64,000 nt of DNA from Ilyonectria destructans (GCA_020740775.1 JAHEWK010000017.1:868001-932000), one strand, 5' to 3'. Shown: positions 43,091 to 55,440, numbered from the stretch's first letter. Notes: generated by a model from the letters alone, not told the origin. Program-made: numbers and translations.

Positions 43091-44184
43091 CCGAATCGAC
43101 GCGCGAGGCTGTTTGTCGTGATCTCTTCAATAGTACGAAAAGTCGCTGCGTTCGAAGCACTGCCGTCAAGGGTTAACAGAAGTTTGTTAAGAATTTATAT
43201 CATGAAGTATTACCTAGGTCTGCTCTAGAGTCTACTGTACCTGTGGACATAAGTATGTGGATAGGGAAGGGTGTCATTATGACATTGACGAGCCCTTATA
43301 TAACGTCTTTTCTACCATAAATATACGATATCTACATACGGCTTGCAAGTATTGCGCCTGGTTGTCAAAGCGCGGGAAACTCAAGTCTCGGGTAGTGTTA
43401 TACTCCGAGTGCAATGCCTGGATCGCATCTTGCTTTGGTCCCCTAGGGGTTGACCCCCGCATCCTCGAGCGCTGGTGTGGTGCACCTAGTCCTGTCTGGT
43501 TCAATACGCTCGTGACCCGACGGTAGATACGCTCGTGACCCCCCGTTACTACGCACTGACTTGGTAAATGGGGTTAGGCTGATAGCCAACGCCCCGCAGG
43601 TGACTATCGTGTTGGGTTAGCCCCAACACTGAACCACTTAGCCCAAACTATAACAGCCTTTGACCAGCTGTCTCTCCAAGCCCCGCTTGCTCCCTCAGCT
43701 TCCATCCGTGTGCGTGGCAGGCATGCGTTCCGGCCACGAGGCATCGGTCCGGTATGGGCCATTGCAATAATTTATCTAATGCGTCGCGTTCATCTGGTCG
43801 GCGATAAAAGTGGACTATTGTGATATCGTTGACCAAGAGCCATAGAATATCTCGGGTCACAGATGACCGCTTCTGGCTCGGCGAACATGCGGGGCCGGAA
43901 GCATCCTAGATCAATACAATCAGATTTGGGATCCACCCTCTATTGAACACTATCCCTGTGATCGAATTGACCGTACGGTATCCAACACCTTCCTATTGGC
44001 TATTTGTAATCAGGAGAATGTCATGATCTTGTCAGAGGCGTCACCATCTAGCACTTGTAATTGGTAGAGACCTAACCACCGGAGCCGCTAATTGTTGGAG
44101 ACAAATTGCACGGACCAAAAGCGGAAACATCTCGCCCGGCCCTAGTCTGCTCGAAAAGGGTTGCACTGTTATCTCATTCTCTAC
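43091..44184. other. No supported gene
   Basis: Only short frames occur. TACGCTCGTGACCC is repeated near 43510-43540. Nothing else is visible. Confidence 0.35.
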
Positions 44185-44586
44185 TTAGGCGTCAATACGC
44201 TCGTTTTCTGACTTATCCCAGTCAAGATACGCCATCATTTCTTCTTTAGTCCATTCCCTAGAGCCTGCTAGTATCGTACAGCGCCTGGTCATCTGCTTCC
44301 AGTCAAGGCACCAGTCGTAGTCAGCTTTGCTATATCGTAAAGGCAGACCTTTCGTCTTCCGATACTGCTGGTTAGTCTTGAGGCTGCCGCGAGGCTGCGC
44401 CCTATACCAAGCATCTCTTGCCGCAACATATCTCTGATACATAGCCCGCGGGTCATCATATCTTAGTGCCGGAGCCGCTGCTGCTGCCGGCGCCTCTGCT
44501 GCTGCCGGCGCCGTTGTTGATGGAACGGCTATTACTGCCCGCTGCAAAAACTCTGCGTACCGCAGAGGGCATGACTTTGATGTCAT
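44185..44586 (-). CDS. Small conserved-looking Trp/Tyr-rich protein, unknown function
   Basis: 133 residues from ATG. An Ala-rich linker (AAAEAPAAAAAPA) precedes a compact aromatic segment (DDPRAMYQRYVAARDAWYRA, later YDWCLDWKQMTRRC and WTKEEMMAYLDWDK). It ends acidic. The patterned Trp/Tyr/Arg content suggests a folded domain, possibly DNA-binding or transposon-derived, but I cannot name it. No intron is needed. Its neighbourhood is transposon-rich. Confidence 0.5.
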   Translation of the reverse strand: MTSKSCPLRYAEFLQRAVIAVPSTTAPAAAEAPAAAAAPALRYDDPRAMYQRYVAARDAWYRAQPRGSLKTNQQYRKTKGLPLRYSKADYDWCLDWKQMTRRCTILAGSREWTKEEMMAYLDWDKSENERIDA

Positions 44587-45900
44587 TATATGACCCAGTG
44601 TGTGGCATTTGCTGTATGTAGGCTGTGCCCTTGGCTGGAGTGCTGCCTTAACAGCTGCAAATGCACTAGGCTCCTGCCGAGTACTTGATTGTGGTTTAGT
44701 TAAGCTAGCAGTTACCCGATCAATGCGTTAACGAGGCTCTAGCAGCAATTGAGGACTTCCACTTCGGCTAAGATGTCAATATGTATGGAAATGCTCAAGA
44801 CTAAAGGGAAAATTTTTACAGGGGAGAGTTCCTAGCGAAGAATCTCTACGCTCGACACTCTAGTCTAGGGTAGCCGCCGGGATCAAGGTTCCCGGAGAAG
44901 CCAATGAGGAGCGTATTGTGGAGCCAGTTGTAGTGGCAATCCTGTTTCCAGGCAGCCCGGTGGTTGGGAACGAGTTTTCAACATCCAAGCGAAGATGCTG
45001 AACCAAATCTCAATGTTTAACTGGTTGCTGTGGTTGGTTCGGAAAGTGCCGTTGCAATGCCGTACGAGTTGATGGCTTGCTGACGAATTCGTGCATGCAC
45101 CGGGCCAGTCAGGCACATGTCGTTCAGCGGCGGCACTTGCCGACCGCCCGGCCGGGTTGGGTCAACCAGCCAGGAGGTGTGTGCTAAATGTGCCCTAGTA
45201 ATCCCCTGAATGTCATGGCGCCGCGTGTGCCTGGCTACCTGGTCAGCTTTGGTGGCCAACATCCAATCATGATATTTTGTCTCAGCCTCAACGCCAACTA
45301 TTCAAACCTTCGGCAAACTCTGGCGCGACACAAGGTGGTGAACTCAAAGCCGCAGGAGCGCCAGCAGAACTCGACGTCATATCCAACCCAGATCGAGAGA
45401 TCGCTATTTTCTCTTCAATGCTGAGATCCCGATTACTTCGAATATGATCAAGTTTTATTTTATTTTAGAAGACTATGCGACTACACTTACGCACCTTCAA
45501 TTGTGCCACTGTAGAAACCTGAAACCAGGCTTACTAGTTTCGGTCCAGTATCTCCCGTGCACCCCTTTTTGATCTGTTTTAACGCGCGGCACCGGTCGGA
45601 TCATCAGCGAGCTAACGGCGGGGCGGGCCAAGGCGGAAGAGCGACTAAGGTTACACAGCCCGACTTGACGTTACGGAAATGCACCGCAAAGGAGCTTCTC
45701 CCTCATCGACGTTTGTGTATGTTTACTAGCAGACTACCACCAGCGGAAAGTTGCAGATCTTGTGCAGTTGGATCATCTTACCACATCGATAATCCAATAT
45801 CCTTGATCTCCACAGAGAGCAGTCGAGATGTCATCGTCGTAGAAATACCCCAGCAAAGGCAATGATTGTCACTTCCTCCTGTAGCTTGCATGCGATACCT
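44587..45900. other. No supported gene; part is repeat-related
   Basis: Frames are short. 45030-45110 (TTCGGAAAGTGCCGTT, GCCGT, GTGCATGCACCGG) resembles 46010-46090, indicating two diverged copies of a dispersed repeat about 1 kb apart. Confidence 0.4.
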
Positions 45901-46090
45901 TACACACACACACACACAATTTATTACGCCCGGTGGCTTACAGCCAATAGGGCACTAGTTGTTATTGGCGATACCTTACGTATCAGCTAATTTCCGTGGT
46001 CGGCGCTTGCTTCGGAAAGTGCCGTTGTCAAGCCGTGTGAGTGACAGCTTGTCAATCAAATCGTGCATATGGAAAGTTCCGTGCACCCCG
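45901..46090 (+). repeat. Dispersed repeat copy (CA run plus TTATTACGCCCGG)
   Basis: It shares its left end with 11-47 and its right part (TTCGGAAAGTGCCGTTGTCAA, 46013 onward) with 45038 onward. The three places together define a degenerate repeat family with a CA-rich end. No coding capacity or inverted ends are seen. Confidence 0.5.
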
Positions 46091-46309
46091 GCTCGTGCTG
46101 GCGTCTTCCCACAAAACAACCTTCCCGCAGGATAATCAACTTTATTATTGGTTAGAAAATCCTCCCAAGGGGATGCGGCTCAGCGCCCCGCTCAGGGTTA
46201 CACTCGACGGTAAAAGGGGCATAAGTGGCAGAAGTGCCGAATTGGTCGTAGTTTGGCCCTGGAGGTCAAGCAAGGTGGGATATGGAGCCTCATATCAGCC
46301 ACTCTAAGC

Positions 46310-46410
46310 TGGAAGAGTTATGCCTTTGAGGAACGAAAAGGTTCTTTCTTCCGCGCCCTCCTTCGTAAACTCGGGCCACCAAACGATCCGTGCGAGCTGC
46401 CACAATCGTC
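46310..46410 (+). repeat. Short copy of the GCCTTTCGGAACGAAAGG repeat family
   Basis: It contains GCCTTTGAGGAACGAAAAGG (46322-46341), then TTCTTTCTTCCGCGCCCTCC and TCGGGCCACCAAACGATCC. Matching sequences occur at 55167-55240 and 59895-59960. It is a truncated member of the family that flanks the chromate transporter and bZIP genes. Confidence 0.6.
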
Positions 46411-46925
46411 GCGCCACCCAACTCAGCCTTCGTACTAGCCCCTTCTTTTCCACCACGCGTGCGCCATAACCCATGCGCCATCTTTGAGGCGGTTGGCGGC
46501 TTGAGCCACAATTTGTGCCACCACTATCGCCGGGGCTGCCGAGGTCATCAGATCCAGTGCCTAGTAAGCCTCATCTGGTGTCGCATATCACCACTAGGTT
46601 CGTGTGACTGGATATGAAATATGAAACGCGGCCCGTACTTTAGGATCGTGTATCCGGTTTCACATTCAACTTGTTGCATCAAGGACTCCAATCCTAACGA
46701 CAAAAGCTTAAAGAACACATGGCTGTTCAATTTCTTTTGTTCTTTAGATAATTCTCATCAATTGACTGGTGCCACCAATAATCCCTGTGGAGCCAATTGT
46801 CTGACATCTGGCCATTCCTCGTCGATTTCGAGCTTTGAAGTATTGGCTGGAAAACCGGAGGTCTTGAAGCAGGATATTTGCTTAGGGGTTCATCGCAATA
46901 GCGGGGCGTCACCTGACTTACCTAC
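46411..46925. other. No supported gene
   Basis: Frames are short and unrecognised. Confidence 0.35.
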
Positions 46926-47040
46926 AGATTGAATAGAATTGAATCGGATTGACACAATTCAATCCAACTCAATTTCACCGTATATGCCCTCAATTCAATT
47001 CAATTTAACCTGAAATTGAGTTAAATTGAGTTGTTCGGAG
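46926..47040. repeat. Cluster of AATTGA/TCAATT motifs
   Basis: More than ten copies of TCAATT, AATTGA or close variants, in both orientations, are packed into about 115 bp, including a palindromic stretch near 46990-47035. It lies 350 bp before the Helitron start codon and may mark the insertion neighbourhood or be a protein-binding array. Confidence 0.5.
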
Positions 47041-47388
47041 TGCTGGCTGCCAGAGCTGAGACTGCTATGTGTTTGATCCTTCGGATAGTCTCTTTCCGGC
47101 TCGGATAGGCCCTATCCGTGTAGCACTACGAATGAGCGACCTGATCTTTGACGGGCCACGCTTTGCGCAGTTACCAGCTCCAGGAAACTGCTGCTGTGAT
47201 AGAACGAGCTACAACAGTGCATTGACCCTTCCCTCGTGCCTCTCTTGGGCTCTCAAGACCAGTTTCTTCGACGATGGACACGCTTATTTCTCCCGTTTGG
47301 CCCCCTATCGGTCCGGCATGGCGCCCTTTTCTCTGCCTATTCTTTTTCGCTCTTTATACGAGCAGATCCTGCTGTTCCTGCTTACACC

Positions 47389-50300
47389 ATGCCTCGACCA
47401 GAGCCAGTGAAGGTTCCGCTTGAAGAGATTCGCCGAACGCTGGAAGATCTAGACCGCCAACGCGCTCGAGACCGAGCTCAGCGGGGCTTCGAAACTACCC
47501 AGCCACGAAACCGGCCGGGTGGAGCCTTCATTAACAAGACGGCCATACAGGTTCTCCGAAATTCCTCACAGGAGCCGGTTAGAGTCCCTCTTGACGAGAT
47601 TCGCCGTACGTTAAGCGACCTGGACCGCCAGCATGTGGAAGAAAGAGCCCGCGGGAGGGGAGGTGGGAAGGCCATATTACCTCCGGAGGAAATCGCCCGC
47701 ACGATAAATGACCTAGACCGTCAGCGTGCCGAAGAAACAACTCGTAGAAGGCGAATAGCTCGGTCCCGGGAGGTCATAGAATCAGATCTCCCAAATGGGA
47801 AGCTCAGGGTACCCCTTGAGGAGGATAACCGTGCAATCGATAGTTTGGATCAGCGGCATACCGAACACACAGCCCATCAGAGAGAACGGGGTCGCCAGCA
47901 AGAAGCATCGAAGCCACAGACCCAAGGCGAGAGGGTCATGGTGCCCCTCGAGGAGATCACCCATACGTTAGCTGATCTAGATCGACAGCATACCGAAGAA
48001 ACTACCCGTCGGAAACAAGAAGAGCATCCACAAGAGGCCGTGGAGTCGCAGCTCCGAGACGGCAGGCTTGGACTACCAACTGAGGAGATCACACGTATAT
48101 TGAAGAACCTAGACCGCCAGCATGCGGAAGAAACACTTCATCGGACGCAAGGCACTGTCCGACAGGGGAAGATCTTATTACCTCCCGAAGAGATCGCTCG
48201 TACATTGGATGAGCTGAACCGGCGGCACTCCGGAGGAACGGCCCGTCCCCGCACGTGTGATGATCTGGACCGCCTAATGGCGACCGATACCGAGCCGGTA
48301 CAAGGGCCAAGCACTCCCGAACCGACCTTCCGTCCTTCGCAGACACCGCCTTCCCGCAAGCGCCATCGAACACAACAAGAAGGCCTTCTGACTCCACCGC
48401 CCTCGGGGCCAAGCCGCTCCCGGAAAAGGCCTAGGCAGCTGCACGAGACCGTCCAACTCCAGCAGCAATCCCTCGACGCATTTCTACAATACCGAGAGTC
48501 GTGCTTTCTCGCTAAGAGGGACGCATCGTTACCAAGATCCTGGTGCAAAGAAGTCCCCCTCGCCCTTCAAATTGAGACTTCGAAGTCATTCTATGAGGCC
48601 TTCACCGACGAGAGCACGTTATCCATTTCCCATTGCATATTTTGCTACAGGAAATGCCCGCCAGCCAAGCTCACTACCACCCAGTGGAGAAATTACTTGA
48701 TTCCCGCGTTGGTGCAGGCTACGACGGCTCTTCAGAAATGCAAGAAGTGTCTCCCACCAGATGGTGGCGATGGGGTCGACATTTGCCTCGAGTGCCGCAG
48801 CGGTTTTGAAAAAGGGAAGCTGCCAAAGGCCTGCTCGGTCAACAACATGGATATCGGATGTGAGCATCGTTATCCTAGGGAGCTCGATGGCCTCTCTCCT
48901 GTCGAGGAGAGACTGATCGCTCTTCAGGCCCCTTTCGGCTATATCACGAAGTTCACTGTTGATAACAAATCGCCGTCAGGTGTCAGTTACCGGAAACACG
49001 TGAAGGGTCACATTGTCGTGTTTCCGAATAATTTAGATGACCTAGTTGCCACGGTGCTCCCTCACCCGCTTCTTCAGACAATCGAGAACATCCATGTCTC
49101 TTGGAGCGGCGCCAATAGACCAAGCCCAGCGGAAGTGGGGACGCTTCTTCAGGTGCGCAAGTCTCGAGTAACCGCTGCCCTTTTGTGGCTACAGAGGAAC
49201 AATCCCCTTTACAGGGACATTGAAATCAACCTGGATGAAATACAGGGCTGGCAGTACGCGGAGGGCTCAAATGTTCCCGCTGTTCTCATGGAGCGGATGC
49301 AGAGGGAGGAACCCTCGGCGGTGGAAAAGACACAAACTGACCCAATCGTCCCGAATACCGATCGCGGATTAGAGGAGAACCGTTTCACAAGCATTGAAGA
49401 CCTCCTCACCTCGCTACGACCAGACCCAAGCGACGACACCCCTATCTCAGTTGACAATGCGTCGATGGAACAGCCTCACCCACCACCTGAGAATGCCCAT
49501 ATGTCTGCTCCTGACCCAGAGAGTCTCGACCGTGACGGTGATATCCTATACGAGACGTCAACGTCCGGCATGTTTCCTCTGGACGGGCCGTCCGCTTTCG
49601 CTGAGGCTGATAAGCTATCCTTCCTAGCTGAGGCTATCCAGCCGAGTCATACTGGACACGGCAATGATGTTGAACCTTCCGCTATGGCTGTCCACGCAGC
49701 AGGAGACCAACCGTTCATCCGAGTCGAGCGAGGTGCGGATTTCGCGGACAACCTGCACGAGGACTTCTTTCCACGGACCTTTCCGAAGCTTTTCCCGTGG
49801 GGGAGAGGTGGCCCTAAGGCGCTAAGCGAGCCAGACGGCAATTTACACGACGCTTCGGAGCCAGCAAGGCGCGGTGCAAATCACTCGCTCAATTATTGGG
49901 CCAAATATGTGTTGCGACGACATGGGGGTCGGTTTGCTACCCATCCGGTCTTTTGTTTCTTGGTCTTCAACATCCTCCTGCGATCCACGAACCGACGTAT
50001 CAGCATGGTCCGTATGGCAAGGGGCTCGTTCGACAGACTGGAACGGGTCTTTGGACGCCTGACGGCGGACCGCCTAAAAAGAGCCGAGGAGGAGATGCGG
50101 GAGACAAGGACCACGACAGATCCGGACATATCGTTCTTGCTTCGCGAATTGTCCATCTTTGGCCACGCACAGCCGCTCTCCAATGAAACTCGGCTTTTGA
50201 TGCGGAGGAAGATACAAGCAGTTAACATCTGGACCGGTATGCCTGCCATTTGGATTACCATCAACCCCAACGATATTAACAACCCGGTCAAGATGTGGCT

Positions 50301-53300
50301 CTCCATCCACAGGCTCCACGAGTACAACGCGGCAAAGGAACTGTTAGCCGACCTTCGGGGAAGGTATGACAGACTTGCCCTCAGCACCATGGATCCGGTT
50401 AGCGCGGCCATCTTCTTCCACCGGGAAGTCTCTCTGTTCTTCGAGAAATACGTCAGGACGGGCCAAGAATCGGTTTTCGGCAAGATCAGCCATTACTACG
50501 CAACAGTTGAGACGAATGACCGTGGCAGTCTACACTTGCATGGACTACTCTGGTTGGAGGGTAATATGCAGTTACCTTCCCTGATCGATGATATGGCGAA
50601 ACCCGAGGAGGGAGAATATCGTGCCCAAGTGGTTCGGTATCTAGACTCGGTATTTCACGAATGTTTAGATGAGGAAGCCGGAAAAGTTGTCAGAAGGGAG
50701 AGAAAGCCAATTGACCCGGTCGAGGAAATAATGCAAGACACCGAGGCTCTCGCAGCAGTCTTCGACAAGGAGTCTAATTACATTGCGTACTGTTGCCAGG
50801 TGCACTCGCACACCTACACCTGTATCAAGTATTCTCTCAAAGGACTCGTCGGGGAGGGTGCAGGTAAGCACAAACGGACAGCTTGTCGGTTCAAAGCGCC
50901 TTGGAAGATCGTCGAGGACACCGGATTCACGGAGGACGGCCTGCTCAGGATCCGGCGGAACCACCCGCTCGTCAACCGGTATAACAAAGCAATGGCAGTC
51001 GGCCTCCGTCACAACCACGACATCTCGATGATCTTGACGAGAACCAAGGGACTCGCCATGGTATTCTACATTACGAACTACGCCACCAAATTGGACACGC
51101 CGATGTGGAAACGCCTTGTCTTCGCCGCTGATGTTCTTCGACAGCTTCGTGAATCGGCAGCGCTGAGGCATTCGGGGCCGAATCTTGCCGAACAGGATGC
51201 CCAGCGCCAGGCCGTAGTGAACGAGAGCCGTCAGTTTCTGATGAGGGCCGCCAATCGGATATTTTCCGAGAGACAGCTTTCGGCCGTGGAGGTCTGTTAC
51301 TTCCTGCTTGGCTATCAAACGGACTTTACTAACGTGCCGCAATGGTCCTACATAAACTTGACCGCACTCTATTGGACTATTTTTCGGCGTTGGATACACC
51401 TCCGTCGCCAAGCCAGCACACAAACAACAGATGCCGAGGAGCCATCAGAAACGGTACAATTTCGGGAAAGTGGTCGGACTTTATTGTACCTGGATGCATA
51501 CGCCTACCGAGGTCAAGTTCTGAGAGACGTGTGCCTCTATGATTATATGTCTACGATTACCCTGGAGCGTCGCCGCGACCGAGATGAGGATGAAACCCAC
51601 ATAGCTCTGGAGGGACCTCCGGAGTGCTACGGATGGATCCAAAAGCTTCGCGAACCCCCGGAGTACGCGGTGCCGATCTTTCAGGGATTCATTAGCGACG
51701 ACCACATGGATGAGCATCCGGTGTATTTCAAACGGTCCGCTCCCATTGCTGTCCCATTCACCCCCGAGCCATCTCTGACAATATGTACAGCAACTCGGTT
51801 CTCCATCTGGCCTTGTTTGTGCCATGGGAAAACTTCCTCTCCAAGACGCAGGGTGACATCACAGGCATCTGGTCGAACTATGCAGCTATGCTCTGTCCTC
51901 GCCTGCGGTCCCATGTCTCAAACATCTCCCTCCTCAGGAAGTCGGCCGAGGATGCTCGTAAAGACGCAAAGCTCTGGGCCAGCCGGTCGGAAGGCGACGA
52001 CACAGTGGATGTGGACTTTCCTCTGGATGAGGGCGATTATAGCGACGAGCCCATCTCAGCAGAACCAACTGTGGCAGAGCATCACCAAACCTATACAGCT
52101 CTCCTCCAGACTCTTCGAAATGCCGTGCGAGACTCTGATGCAACGAGAGACTCCCCAGTCCTGCAGAGCCTGATCCAGGATCTGTGCTATGAGAACCCTG
52201 TCGAAGAGGGTCGGCCTTTCGTCCAACGTCACGACAACTTTTACCAGCAAATTCGCCATAACCAGAATAGTCCCTTATCCCAGTGCCCTATTCCTTCTGG
52301 ACAAGATCTTCAAGCTGCGGCAAAGGCCCAGGATATGCAACATCTCCGGATGCTCGATGAGATGCAGGGTGGCCTCCAAGGTGGTACAACCTCCATTGGT
52401 AACGCTGACATCGACGACCTGCTTGTTCGGCAGTGTGACACGGACATCCCCATTCCGAGACGTCCGGAAGACTCGGACGTACCAAGTCCTCGAATGTTTG
52501 TTGAGGTAGGCCCCACCAGAGGATTCGCGGAGCTAGGACTTCTTGCCGCCTCCAGCTATACGCTCAACGATCTGCAGAGCATGGCACTTCAACTTGTGTG
52601 CCGGTTCTTGGACAAGTATATTGCCAATCCTGACTCGGCTGGCCAACATCTTCAGTACGTCGGAGGTCCAGGCGGTACTGGGAAGTCCAGGATCGTCGAT
52701 GCCTTGCGGGACATATTCACGGCTAGAGGTCAGCCACATCACCTCCAGGTTACCGGTACATCAGGCAGTGCCGCTGCCCAGATCGGAGGCACGACACTCC
52801 ATTCGGCCTTGGGACTAGACGCCCACCGTTCTCACAACAAACAAAAGCCTCCGACGTTCTCGGAAGCGAAGAAATGGATGTGGAAACAGAAGTTGGTCCT
52901 CGTGATCGATGAAGTGAGCATGTTGGGGGGCGCCACTCTGTTCAATGCCAGCTGCCATCTTCAGGCCCTCCGCGACTGCGCCGATAAGCCATTTGGCGGT
53001 ATTCCCGTTGTTCTCTTGATGGGTGATTTCTATCAGTTTGCCCCCGTGCTAGAGACAAGTCTCCTGGTGGACCGAATGGTGGATCTCGCTTACACGGCCT
53101 CGCTAGGACAGGCAACTATTGCTCACCACCGTGGCCACAATCTATGGTTGTTGTTCAAGACTGTCACCATTCTCGAGGAACAAGTCCGCGCGCGAGACGA
53201 TCCACAACTAGGCGCCCTTTTGGACAGAATACGGGCTGGAACCCAGACCATGGAGGACCTTGACCTGCTCAACACCAAGCTCGTCGACCGCTCCCAAATC

Positions 53301-54122
53301 ACCTTCAAGGATGGCTTGCGCGCCATAACACCGCTCAACCGTAACCGATGGAGCCTCAACACGGAAGCCGTGGTAGACTGGGCCCGCTTTCACAGGAGAC
53401 ATATCTCGGTCTTCGTCTCGAGCCACACCTGGCGCAGTCGAGCCTTATCACAGCAGGAGGTGGCCCAGACCATCGAACAAGGCGACAACTCCAACTGCAA
53501 GATCCCTGGGGTCTTCTTCTACGCCCAGGGTATGCCTATAGTTGTCAACAAAAATACATACACCGGCTTGAAAGTTGTGAATGGGGCCGAGTTTACCGCC
53601 GCGGACATCATTCCCGATCCGAAATCCCCGGGCTACCATCTTGCGGACGACGTTACCATCCATTTTGGTCCGCCATTGGGCATATTGTTAGAGTCGCAAG
53701 AAACAAAGGATTTAGCCATCCCAGCCCTCCCAACCGGCACCGTGCTCATCCGGCCCATCACGCATACCCTCGACCCAGCCAACTCCCACTACAGGTTCCT
53801 ATCGGGGAAATGCTCTCGGCGGGGATTGCCTGTTGTCCCGGCATTTGTCCTTACGGACTATAAAGCTCAAGGCAAGACGTTTGAGGATGTACTGTTGGAG
53901 CTGCGAGGAAACCGTATGACCAATGGTCAGCCTTCGAGATGCGACTTTACCAGCCTCTATGTACAACTATCCAGATGCAGAACCCTACAAGGAATCAAGC
54001 TTCTTAGTCCCATACGACCACAGGATTTCATGGGGAATAAGCCAGACCAAGGCATAATTGATGCCATGCAGAGGTTGACAGATCTGGCAGCCGAAACGAG
54101 ACGATTATTTGAGAGTCAGTAA
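47389..54122 (+). pseudogene. Helitron Rep-helicase, near intact (one frameshift)
   Basis: The first frame runs from ATG at 47389, and the second from about 51777 to the stop at 54122. They would join if one shift in a TCTCT run at 51772-51776 were absent, giving about 2240 residues. Order: N-terminal tandem repeats (to about residue 285); a Pro/Ser/Arg linker; a DUF6570-like zinc region (CIFCYRKC, CKKCLPP, CLECRSG, SVNNMDIGCEHRYP); the HUH Rep nuclease with HLHG near residue 1049, YTCIKY, and the tyrosine pair FYITNYATK near 1227-1231; then, in the second frame, a Pif1-like helicase with Walker A GGPGGTGKS (near 52665), Walker B VIDEVSM (near 52905) and LTDYKAQGKTFEDVL. Helitron proteins nick, unwind and rejoin DNA by rolling-circle transposition. 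Element ends were not located. A GTG-initiated extension upstream of 47389 is discounted. Confidence 0.9.
47410..48240 (+). repeat. Tandem N-terminal repeat module of the Helitron protein
   Basis: Seven units of the pattern VPLEEIRRTLxDLDRQxAEE occur at residues near 8, 62, 95, 139, 183, 227 and 262, spaced about 33-54 residues apart. Each unit looks like a charged amphipathic helix pair. Six similar units begin the second Helitron at 62412. The units vary, so this is an old protein repeat and not a recent DNA tandem duplication. Confidence 0.85.
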
Positions 54123-54186
54123 ATCCTCGTGTAGCGCAGCGTGAGATACAAATACAAGGCTTTCTTATTCAGAACCCACGAAGGCC

Positions 54187-54652
54187 CTACATCTCATAAG
54201 GCGACCTCACCGCCTGCCAATCATCCGGATCATTCTCGCCTCCAGTCCCTGGCCGGAACTCCTTCTGTTCTTCGCAATAGCCTTTCCACCACCCTTCGAA
54301 TGCTTGTGCTTGTCTATTATACAAGTGCGTCGGCGCGCCTTCTCCCTCCCCAAAAAAGATCCAGAATATAATCACAATACATCCACACGCCCTCAAGATG
54401 CTGGGGCAGCAACGGCTTCTTTATCCTTCCGCGCCACCAGCACGGTGCCTACATAGGACTGCCACGCCGGGGGCGCATACCCGGACTCTGAATCAATGTT
54501 GATATATGTAGCATAGCAATCTGATTGTCGAGATCGGCCCGGTTTGCAGACTGACTGCCGACACGGTGAAAGACCAGCGGAACCTCGATGAGTCTCAGGA
54601 CGGGGGGGATGTAATTGGAGAAGACGGAATAATTTACCTGGATCATTGTCAC
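54187..54652 (-). pseudogene. Decayed conserved fungal gene of unknown function
   Basis: Three minus-strand frames form one protein-like series. MTMIQVNYSVFSNYIPPVLR and FHRVGSQSANRADLDNQIA are in one frame; after a shift near 54505, YINIDSESGYAPPAWQSYVG and TVLVARKDK; then after shifts near 54420 and 54355, LYNRQAQAFEGWWKGYCEEQ and KEFRPGTGGENDPDDW. These segments are compositionally like real protein and I have the impression of a widespread fungal family, but I cannot name it. At least three frameshifts make it dead. It lies tail-to-tail with the Helitron, about 65 bp from its stop. Confidence 0.55.
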
Positions 54653-54839
54653 AGACCAAGGTGCAAATCTGATTCTCTCAACATCGCATCGGACGATGAC
54701 GGCTTGGATGGATCCTGATGTACGGCTTGTGACTGACGCTGCTGTAGCTGGTGTGCACCTGATTTTGTGGGGCTACTGGAGGAGGAGCTTGGCGCGTAGG
54801 GGCTGACGGAGGCGAAATTTCTGATTCTGAATCCGTGTC

Positions 54840-55440
54840 CATATTATGTTATGTTATCCCATTTCGAGTAATCAATAGTCGTGGAGAATCATTCAATGCT
54901 ACCTCTTGAGGAAGATTCAGATTGAATATTCAGATTGAATAAATTGGATGTGCCAAAGGCCAAGAAATAAGACACGAAGCAGCATTAAACTACAATGCTG
55001 TCGAATGCGGGGTCGGAGTAGTAAGCCAGAGCCTGTGCGCGCACAAGCGCGTTACTTTAAGCGCCTTTCTTCTCAAGCTCTCAACTCGTTCCGAAAAGGC
55101 ATTGGCGGACCCCGTAGGGGACCGGTCTCCTGTTCTAGACCTCAATCGAGTTAAATTTAAAGCTATGCCTTTCGGAACGAAAGGTTCTTTCTTCCGCGCC
55201 CTCCTTCGTAAGCTCGGGCCACTAAACGATCCGTGCTCGACGCCTGCACCACTAACTCCCGCGCCTCTGAACTTCGCCACATCCTCGCGCCACGTTTGCT
55301 TCGCCGATCGACCGCGCCACATCCCCAATCCCCATCACCACAGACGTTGCGCCACAAACACCGCGCCACCACTCCAATCGAACCCTACTGCGCCACTATG
55401 CCTTGAGGAACGAAACTGTCGCCGCGCCACAGTTTTTTGA
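54840..55440 (+). repeat. Dispersed repeat copy A, left of the chromate transporter block
   Basis: It aligns with 59600-60030: CGAGTAATCAATAGTCGTGG, GAGGAAGA, GCATTAAACTACAATGC, then CGTTCCGAAA-GGCATTGG and CGGACCCCGTAGGGGACCGG, TCGGGCCACTAAACG and GCCTTTCGGAACGAAAGG (55167-55184). The last motif is a perfect hairpin and appears in variant forms at 55086 (reverse) and 55401. No coding function is evident. Confidence 0.7.

Noticed and set aside
47236..47388. N-terminal extension of the Helitron protein
   Set aside because: It starts with GTG and has no similarity to the start of the second Helitron, whose ATG matches the position of 47389.
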